Source: Kushneria pakistanensis
GTDB lineage: Bacteria; Pseudomonadota; Gammaproteobacteria; Pseudomonadales; Halomonadaceae
Length of the DNA stretch: 64,000 nt
Direction: 5' to 3'
Assembly (NCBI RefSeq): GCF_014652795.1
Contig: NZ_BMZM01000001.1
Span: 434,001 to 498,000 of the forward strand
Shown here: piece after piece, positions 56,417 to 64,000 of the stretch
How positions within the stretch are numbered: position 1 is the stretch's first letter
Layout: the number at the start of each line of letters is the position of its first letter
The notes under the pieces: model-generated
Seen by the model: the letters and a program-made list of their open reading frames with translations, nothing else
The model's database searches: none
What the model was told of the DNA's origin: nothing
Translations under genes and position numbers: made by a program

Positions 56417-58264
56417 ATGGCCGGCAGAATTCCTCAACGATTCATCGACGATCTACTGGCGCGAACGGATATCGTTGATGTCATTGGCTCTCGTGTACAG
56501 CTCAAGAAGGCAGGGCGCAATCATGCTGCGCTTTGTCCGTTTCATCAGGAAAAGTCTCCTTCCTTTACCGTTAGTGCCGATAAGCAGTTTTATCACTGCT
56601 TCGGGTGTGGCGCGAGCGGCAATGCCCTGCGCTTTATCATGGAGTTTGATCGTCTGAACTTTCCCGAGGCGATCGAGGCACTGGCCAGTCGCGCCGGCAT
56701 GGAAGTGCCGCGTGAGGGTGAAAGTGACGAGCAGCGCCAGCAGGCTCGCGTGCAGGCGAAGCGTCAGGAAGAAGCGGTCAATCTACTGGAGCTGGGGACG
56801 CGCTTTTACCAGCAGCAGCTGGCCTCGTCAGCAGCGCAACAGGCACATGCGTATCTGGCGCGTCGCGGTCTGAGTAACGACATCGTCAGCCGCTATGCCA
56901 TTGGTTACGCACCTGCCGGCTGGGATGCGCTCAAGCGTCATCTGGGCGAAAAGGGCGTGGATGAAAATGTTCAGGTCGAATACGGTCTGCTGGTCAGAAA
57001 GGAAGAGACCGGGCGCAGCTGGGACCGTTTTCGTGATCGGGTCATTTTCCCCATTCGGGACTGGAAGGGGCGTACCATCGGCTTTGGTGGGCGAGTGCTG
57101 GGAGATGAAAAGCCCAAGTATCTCAATTCACCCGAGTCTCCGGTATTCCACAAGGGACGCGAGCTCTATGGTCTTTATGAGACCCGAGTGCAGGCAAAGC
57201 GTCCCGAGCGCATGCTCATCGTGGAAGGTTACATGGATGTGGTGGCGCTGGCCCAGCATGGTGTTGATTACGCTGTGGCTACGCTGGGTACGGCCACCAC
57301 GGAAGAACATCTTCGGCGCCTGTTTCGTCTGGTGGATGAAGTGGTGTTCTGCTTTGATGGTGACGCCGCCGGCCGACAGGCGGCGCATCGTGCGTTGAAT
57401 ACCGTGCTGCCGCTAATGATTGACGGACGTCAGGCGCGGTTTCTGTTCCTGCCGGAAGGCGAAGACCCGGACTCCCTGATTCGTCAGGAAGGCGGGGAGG
57501 CCTTTGAACAGCGTGTCGTGCGTGCGGGTTCTCTGACCGAGTACCTGTTCGATCATGCTTCACAGGGGCGTGATCTGCGTCGCATCGAGGATCGAGAACG
57601 TTTTGCCAGTGCCGTGCTGGAAGGCATTGGCCGTCTGCCGCAGGGGCTTTTGAAATCGCTTTTGATGCGCGAGCTCAGCGAGCGCACGGGCCTTGAACGC
57701 GACACGCTCGAGGCGATTTCCGAAGGCAATGCCAGACCTGCTGCCGCTGCGGCGCATGCGCCACAGGAACAGGCCAGAGGGCATGAGGCCGGACATCGGG
57801 AGCCGCCGCCGGCGAAAGCATCGCCTCGTCGTGCGCAGGGGGAAGCGACCCTCAGCACGAGTGGGCGAATCCTGCACCTGATCGTGCATTCCCCATCTCT
57901 GGTGGACGCACTGCCGGAAGGTGAGGCGTGGTGCCCTGAGGATGATGATGGGCAGCTCTTGCAGGAAGTGGTACGGCTGGTTCGCGCCGGTGGGTATCGT
58001 TCTTCGCAGGTGCTTTTGGCGCACTTTCATGGCAGCAGCCACGGTAGTCGGCTGCTTGCCCTGCTGCGGCGTGAGCCATTGATTCCCGGGCCGCTGCGCC
58101 ATCGGGAAATCGAGGTGCTGGTGGCGCATTTTGAGCAGCAGCGCCAGCGTTTGAGTCCTGAGCGCGAGCTGGAAGCGCTGCAGGATCGAGAGCGCAATGG
58201 TGAAAAACTTACGCGTGAGGAAGCGGGTCGGCTCTGGCAGCTGATCTGCGAGATCAGGCGTTAA
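56417..58264 (+). CDS. dnaG: DNA primase
   Basis: The start at 56417 (MAGRIPQRFIDDLLARTDIVD) gives 615 residues; a GTG four codons upstream is less likely. The zinc site is Cys40, His43, Cys61 and Cys64 (LCPFHQEKSPSF, FYHCFGCGASG). The TOPRIM core has LIVEGYMDVVALAQHG and CFDGDAAGRQAA. The C-terminal DnaB-interacting helical region runs from about residue 470. A polar, Ala/Pro-rich linker (about 437-480) precedes it. Confidence 0.97.
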   Translation: MAGRIPQRFIDDLLARTDIVDVIGSRVQLKKAGRNHAALCPFHQEKSPSFTVSADKQFYHCFGCGASGNALRFIMEFDRLNFPEAIEALASRAGMEVPREGESDEQRQQARVQAKRQEEAVNLLELGTRFYQQQLASSAAQQAHAYLARRGLSNDIVSRYAIGYAPAGWDALKRHLGEKGVDENVQVEYGLLVRKEETGRSWDRFRDRVIFPIRDWKGRTIGFGGRVLGDEKPKYLNSPESPVFHKGRELYGLYETRVQAKRPERMLIVEGYMDVVALAQHGVDYAVATLGTATTEEHLRRLFRLVDEVVFCFDGDAAGRQAAHRALNTVLPLMIDGRQARFLFLPEGEDPDSLIRQEGGEAFEQRVVRAGSLTEYLFDHASQGRDLRRIEDRERFASAVLEGIGRLPQGLLKSLLMRELSERTGLERDTLEAISEGNARPAAAAAHAPQEQARGHEAGHREPPPAKASPRRAQGEATLSTSGRILHLIVHSPSLVDALPEGEAWCPEDDDGQLLQEVVRLVRAGGYRSSQVLLAHFHGSSHGSRLLALLRREPLIPGPLRHREIEVLVAHFEQQRQRLSPERELEALQDRERNGEKLTREEAGRLWQLICEIRR

Positions 58265-58478
58265 ACCCCTGTCATGGGGTTGAAACAGGCGTTTGTCCCC
58301 CTTATTTAGAGGGGTATTACGACAGGCCGCTGCATCGCTTGTGGCGCCCGAATCAATACACAGGATTGGTGAGAAGCGTCAGCCTTCTGCTGTCGGCTCC
58401 CTGCTGGTCTATACTGGATTGCCTGGTGTGCTCTTTGGCACGTTCCAGGCGCTTCACTCTTCTTCGAGATAGGTTTCT

Positions 58479-60341
<1,863 letters not shown>

Positions 60342-60362
60342 ATATTACCGTTGTTCGTATCA

Positions 60363-60394
60363 ACGCCCGCTCCGGCTACGGAGCGGGCGTTTTT
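60363..60394 (+). terminator. Terminator after rpoD
   Basis: ACGCCCGCTCCG (60363-60374), loop GCTA, CGGAGCGGGCGT (60379-60390), followed by TTTT. It is a 12-bp perfect stem, a very strong intrinsic terminator. Confidence 0.93.
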
Positions 60395-60420
60395 GTATCT
60401 GTAGACAGCAGCTTTACCAC

Positions 60421-61341
60421 TCAGGGAAGCGGTGCGCGTCTGGCCTCGGCACAGATCCAGTCATGAACGGCACGTATTCGCGGATCGTCCAGCGCACCGA
60501 AAGCATGCACGATCGCGTAATGGCGCCCGGTATTGACCCGCTGGGCCAGGGGGGCCACCAGCTCGCCGCTGCTGAGCTCATCGCGCAGCAGCGTCTGGCG
60601 TGCAATGGCAATCCCCATGCCCGCACGTGCTGCTTCCATGGTGAGGTCATGACGATTGAAGCTGTAGCCCCGCTGGATGCCGGTAGTGTCAGCACCGATG
60701 GCATCGAGATAGTGATGCCATTCTCCATGTGCGCTGCTGCCGCGCCATGCCGTCACGTCGTGTAGCAGCGGATAGTGTGCCAGCCGGTCAGGATGATTCA
60801 GCGCCGGGCGGTGGCTGAAAAGGGCCGGCGCGCACACCGGAAAGATCACCTCTTCCATGAGCAGCGTGGAGGCCATGCCCGGGTAATGGTCGTCGCCCAG
60901 ATCAATGGCCAGATCGAAGTTTTCCTCCGTCAGGGCGCGATCGCTGTCTTCGGCATGGAGATAAATATCCAGCGCCGGCAGCTGTGCCTGCAGGCGCGGA
61001 AGGCGCGGCATCAACCAGCGCGTCAGGAAAGAAGGCACGCAGCGCAATATCAGTTCACCGCTCATCAGGCCGCGCGAGAGACGCTTGAGCTCCTGATCAA
61101 TGCGTCCGTGCGCGCTTAAAACAGCCTCGGCTAGGCGCTCTCCTTCGGCTGTCAGTGATAGCCGGCGCGGGTGACGATGGAAAAGCCGAAAGCCAAGCCG
61201 CTCTTCAAGCAGGCGAATCTGCTGGCTGACAGCGCCGGTGGTCACATTGAGTTCACCGGCTGCACGCGTAAAGGAAAGATGGCGTGCCGCGCAGGCAAAG
61301 ATGTGAAGACCTGCGTGCATGGCAGTATTGGCTGAAGGCAT
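60421..61341 (-). CDS. LysR-family regulator, probably of sdaA
   Basis: The ATG at 61341 gives 306 residues; a GTG at 61365 would add eight. The N-terminal winged helix-turn-helix is ARHLSFTRAAGELNVTTGAVSQQIRLLEERLGFRLFHR, close to the GcvA type. The C-terminal half is the usual effector-binding fold. It is divergent from the L-serine dehydratase gene, and an 8-bp inverted repeat with T-N-A character lies between them, so it is likely to control sdaA. The inducer (serine, glycine or another) is unknown. Confidence 0.9.
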   Translation of the reverse strand: MPSANTAMHAGLHIFACAARHLSFTRAAGELNVTTGAVSQQIRLLEERLGFRLFHRHPRRLSLTAEGERLAEAVLSAHGRIDQELKRLSRGLMSGELILRCVPSFLTRWLMPRLPRLQAQLPALDIYLHAEDSDRALTEENFDLAIDLGDDHYPGMASTLLMEEVIFPVCAPALFSHRPALNHPDRLAHYPLLHDVTAWRGSSAHGEWHHYLDAIGADTTGIQRGYSFNRHDLTMEAARAGMGIAIARQTLLRDELSSGELVAPLAQRVNTGRHYAIVHAFGALDDPRIRAVHDWICAEARRAPLP

Positions 61342-61389
61342 GGGAAGCTCGACGTCAGCGATCACCCTGAATCAGGGTTTATGTGTGAT

Positions 61390-61408
61390 GGTTTAGCAGA
61401 GCTAAACC
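61390..61408. promoter_or_regulatory. Inverted repeat operator candidate between lysR and sdaA
   Basis: GGTTTAGC-AGA-GCTAAACC is a perfect 8-bp inverted repeat with a 3-bp centre. The left half, extended as GATGGTTTAGC, recurs at 61481-61491 just before sdaA. Position, symmetry and a second half-site fit a LysR primary site plus activation site. Confidence 0.6.
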
Positions 61409-61480
61409 CTGGTTGCCTATTTATGCTTTGAAAGGCGATTCAAGGCAATACATGCTGAGGCCATCGCGCATAAATCCGAC

Positions 61481-61491
61481 GATGGTTTAGC
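61481..61491 (+). repeat. Second copy of GATGGTTTAGC
   Basis: This is an exact 11-base repeat of 61387-61397, 94 bp downstream and 30 bp before the sdaA start. It is probably a secondary LysR binding half-site overlapping the promoter or leader of sdaA. Confidence 0.55.
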
Positions 61492-61520
61492 GCTCCTTAC
61501 ACCGATCATGGGGTGGCAGC

Positions 61521-62909
61521 ATGCCTATCAGCGTCTTCGAATTGTTCAATATCGGCATTGGCCCGTCGAGCTCTCACACGGTAGGTCCCATGCGTGCCGC
61601 CAGATTCTTTCTGGACGCGCTGGATGAGCGTCAGGCGACGTCGCGGGTAACCGGCATCGAGATCCATCTTCATGGTTCACTGTCAGCTACCGGCGTGGGG
61701 CACGGTACCGACCGGGCCGTCATCATGGGACTGATGGGGGAACTGCCTGCCACGATCGATCCCGATATCATTGCACCCGCCATTGATGAATTGCTCGAGT
61801 CGCAGGTGCTGCGCCTGGGTGGCCGGGTCAGCGTGCCCTTTCTATGGGAGCGTGACTTCTACTGGTCCAACGAACCGCTGCCGCGACATCCCAACGCCAT
61901 GACGCTGGTGGCCACGCTCAGGGATGGCAGCAACGTGACCCAGACCTGGTATTCGGTGGGCGGCGGTTTTGTCATCAATGGTGCCGATGAGGAAACCCCT
62001 GATACCGCGCCTGGCGTCACGCTGCCGTTTGATTTCGATAGCGCCGATGCGCTGCTTGCGATCTGCAAGCGCGAAAACATGAGCATTGCGCAGGTCATGA
62101 TGGCCAATGAGCGTGTCTGGCGCAGTGAAGAAGAAATCCGTCAGGAGCTATTCACTATCTGGCAGGCGATGCAGGCCTGCATTGCCAAGGGGCTTGAACA
62201 AAACGGCGTATTGCCCGGCGGATTGAACGTCAAGCGCCGTGCTGCAGGGCTGCTGGCACGTCTGGAGCGTGCCGAGCAGAATCTGATCGCTACGACCTTC
62301 TCGGCCATGGACTGGGTCAACCTGTTCGCCCTGGCGGTGAATGAGGAGAACGCCGCTGGTGGGCGTATGGTCACCGCACCGACCAACGGCGCCGCCGGCA
62401 TCATTCCTGCTGTACTGGGATACTGGATGAAGTTCGAGGAGACAGCCTGCGAGCGCGGTGTGGTGGACTTCCTGCTGACGGCAGGTGCCATTGGCATCCT
62501 GTGCAAGAAAAATGCCTCGATCTCGGGTGCCGAAGTGGGCTGTCAGGGGGAAGTGGGCTCGGCCTGCGCCATGGCCGCCGCCGGTCTGTGCCAGGTCATG
62601 GGCGGTACGCCCGAGCAGGTGGAAAACGCCGCCGAAATCGGTCTGGAGCACAACCTGGGGCTGACCTGTGACCCGGTAGGCGGACTGGTGCAGGTACCTT
62701 GCATCGAGCGCAACGCCATCGCGTCGGTCAAGGCGATCAACGCAGCGCAGTTTGCGCTTAACGGTGACGGTACCCACTTTATTTCGCTGGACCATGCCAT
62801 CCGTACCATGCGTGATACCGGTCGTGATATGCAGAGCAAGTACAAGGAAACCTCGCTGGGTGGTCTGGCCGTCAACTACGGTCTGGCCGTCAACGCCATC
62901 GAGTGTTGA
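61521..62909 (+). CDS. sdaA: L-serine dehydratase (L-serine ammonia-lyase), [4Fe-4S] type
   Basis: This 462-residue single-chain enzyme has the N-terminal beta domain [25 protein letters not shown] and the alpha domain with [44 protein letters not shown] and [24 protein letters not shown], which carry the iron-sulfur cysteines. It deaminates serine to pyruvate and ammonia. It is divergent from a LysR gene and convergent with the azlCD amino acid exporter genes, which suggests a locus for amino acid overflow. Confidence 0.97.
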   Translation: MPISVFELFNIGIGPSSSHTVGPMRAARFFLDALDERQATSRVTGIEIHLHGSLSATGVGHGTDRAVIMGLMGELPATIDPDIIAPAIDELLESQVLRLGGRVSVPFLWERDFYWSNEPLPRHPNAMTLVATLRDGSNVTQTWYSVGGGFVINGADEETPDTAPGVTLPFDFDSADALLAICKRENMSIAQVMMANERVWRSEEEIRQELFTIWQAMQACIAKGLEQNGVLPGGLNVKRRAAGLLARLERAEQNLIATTFSAMDWVNLFALAVNEENAAGGRMVTAPTNGAAGIIPAVLGYWMKFEETACERGVVDFLLTAGAIGILCKKNASISGAEVGCQGEVGSACAMAAAGLCQVMGGTPEQVENAAEIGLEHNLGLTCDPVGGLVQVPCIERNAIASVKAINAAQFALNGDGTHFISLDHAIRTMRDTGRDMQSKYKETSLGGLAVNYGLAVNAIEC

Positions 62910-62917
62910 GCCTTAAA

Positions 62918-62943
62918 GGGTCATGAGTTCAGGCTCATGACCC
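62918..62943. terminator. Hairpin between convergent sdaA and azlD
   Basis: GGGTCATGAG (62918-62927), loop TTCAGG, CTCATGACCC (62934-62943) form a perfect 10-bp stem that includes the azlD stop codon. There is no T tract, but it sits exactly between two convergent genes and could serve both. Confidence 0.65.
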
Positions 62944-63276
62944 GATCAGGAACACCAGTGCGTAAACAGCTATCCCGGCCGCTACCGGCAGGCCGAGCGT
63001 TCGCATTTTGCACCAGACCAAAAGCGTCACGATGCTCCCCATCATCGTGGCGCCCCACCCCGCTGCACTGACATCGTGCGGCACCAGCGACAGACCCAGC
63101 AGCGCGGCAATCATCAGCGGTGCCAGTACCCTGGGCCATATCGGCATGGCCGTCTCTGGCCCCGTCGTGACAGCACGCCGCCGTCGCCGCCGCTGCATCC
63201 AGAACAGTGGCAACATTCGAATCAGCAGCGTGCCTACTGTCGTGGCGCCTGCAGCCAGCCAGACTGCCTCATTCAT
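62935..63276 (-). CDS. azlD: AzlD-type branched-chain amino acid exporter subunit
   Basis: The start at 63276 (MNEAVWLAAGATTVGTLLIRMLPLF) gives 113 residues with four membrane segments and a basic loop of arginines. It overlaps the azlC stop by 4 bp. AzlD is the small partner of AzlC (BrnF/BrnE in Corynebacterium) in amino acid efflux. The longer upstream frame runs inside azlC and is rejected. Confidence 0.9.
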   Translation of the reverse strand: MNEAVWLAAGATTVGTLLIRMLPLFWMQRRRRRRAVTTGPETAMPIWPRVLAPLMIAALLGLSLVPHDVSAAGWGATMMGSIVTLLVWCKMRTLGLPVAAGIAVYALVFLIGS

Positions 63277-63974
63277 GAGTGCTTCCTGTTTATTGTCCTG
63301 GGCAAGAGATAAAAGCACAGTGCACCGAGCGCCGCCGCCAGCGGAATGGCAATATTGGCCAGGTCGTACAGCCCCAGCAGCAGGGCGGAGAGGGTGCTTG
63401 CCATCAGGGCCGTGAACCAGCGCAGGGAAGTGCATCGCGGTGCCAGCAGCACCAGAAAAAGTGCCGGCAGGGCAAAAGCCATTGCCTCGACCAGCAGTGG
63501 CCACTGCATGATCAGTCGTTCACCGGCAAGACTGCCCAGAAGCGTGCCACCTGCCCAGCTACCCCATGCCACAAGGGCTGCGCTGGAATACCAGCCTAGA
63601 CGATCCTTCTCGTCCAGCAGGGGCAAACGATAATGCGCCAGCGCAAAGACCTGATCCGTCAGGCCATGCATCAGCCATGGCCAGCGGCGGCTATTGGAAA
63701 GCCAGGGGGCGAGCGAGGCTGAATAAACGATATGGCGTGCATTGATCAAAAGTGTCATTGCCACCGTCAGCCATAGCGGCGCGCCCCCGGCAATCATGCC
63801 CACGAACAGAAACTGCGAAGCGCCGGCGTAGATCAGAAGTGACAGTACCGTGGCTTCAAAGGCGCTAAACCCTGCCTGACTGGCGACTAGACCGAAAGAG
63901 AGCGCCACCGGCAGATAGCCACTCAGCAACGGCAGGGCTTCACGCGCGCCCATTTTCCAGGCCGGGATATTCAT
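63273..63974 (-). CDS. azlC: AzlC-type amino acid exporter subunit
   Basis: This 233-residue protein has about seven membrane segments. LPVALSFGLVASQAGFSAFEATVLSLLIYAGASQFLFVGMI and LLINARHIVYSASLAPWL are the AzlC/BrnF signatures. With AzlD it probably exports branched-chain or related amino acids. The start codon is 26 bp before the window end, so upstream control is not visible. Confidence 0.93.
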   Translation of the reverse strand: MNIPAWKMGAREALPLLSGYLPVALSFGLVASQAGFSAFEATVLSLLIYAGASQFLFVGMIAGGAPLWLTVAMTLLINARHIVYSASLAPWLSNSRRWPWLMHGLTDQVFALAHYRLPLLDEKDRLGWYSSAALVAWGSWAGGTLLGSLAGERLIMQWPLLVEAMAFALPALFLVLLAPRCTSLRWFTALMASTLSALLLGLYDLANIAIPLAAALGALCFYLLPRTINRKHS

Positions 63975-64000
63975 GCCGGTCCCTCGTCAGCATAAAAAAT

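Overview
The window is a gene-dense (about 57-60% GC by eye) piece of a gammaproteobacterial chromosome. Gene content and order (rpsR-membrane protein-rplI-dnaB, lptD-surA-rsmA-apaG-apaH, tsaD divergent from rpsU-dnaG-rpoD, amgK-murU divergent from lptD) together with two complete Mrp Na+/H+ antiporter operons suggest a halophilic or alkali-tolerant Halomonadaceae-type organism (Halomonas/Kushneria-like). That placement is inference; no rRNA gene is present to test it. I see no tRNA or rRNA genes, no CRISPR array, no insertion sequences and no phage genes.

Layout. (1) 1-3.5 kb: end of the ribosomal protein operon, replicative helicase dnaB and a small unknown gene. (2) 3.5-9.1 kb: a putative Fur box, a one-module serine-type NRPS (C-A-T-TE, EntF-like), a translationally coupled erythromycin-esterase-like protein, and a small DUF6482-like gene. 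No dihydroxybenzoate genes accompany the NRPS. (3) 9.6-10.6 kb: hemH. (4) 10.6-22.8 kb: two divergent Mrp antiporter operons sharing one 542-bp control region. The left one is the six-gene type with a fused MrpA-MrpB; the right one is the seven-gene type. A long imperfect hairpin lies just upstream of the right-hand mrpA. (5) 23.8-31.0 kb: a tightly packed sugar operon (rfbB, rfbA, VioA-like aminotransferase, GNAT, ATP-grasp, flippase, glycosyltransferase), probably making and exporting an N-acylated dTDP-4-amino-4,6-dideoxyhexose-containing glycan. (6) 31.1-36.7 kb: an acyl-CoA catabolic cluster resembling the Pseudomonas putida lva (levulinate / 4-hydroxyacid) genes, in which the LvaA-like kinase and the LvaB-like small protein appear fused. 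(7) 36.7-46.3 kb: rsmE, purD, prkB, hinT, a NarK-type transporter, a Coq7 homologue that has lost most of its di-iron ligands, an AI-2E-family permease, an OsmC protein, and the murU-amgK peptidoglycan recycling pair. (8) 46.5-55.7 kb: lptD, a short surA, rsmA, apaG, apaH, glpE and cca, convergent with folK, folB and tsaD. (9) 56-60.3 kb: the rpsU-dnaG-rpoD macromolecular synthesis operon. (10) 60.4-64 kb: a LysR regulator divergent from L-serine dehydratase, with an inverted repeat between them, and the azlCD amino acid exporter pair.

Most promising unexplained items: the Fur-box-associated NRPS/esterase-like pair, the Coq7 pseudoenzyme, the LvaA-LvaB fusion with a possible sigma-54 promoter, the structured leader before the second Mrp operon, and the ATP-grasp enzyme inside the amino-sugar operon.
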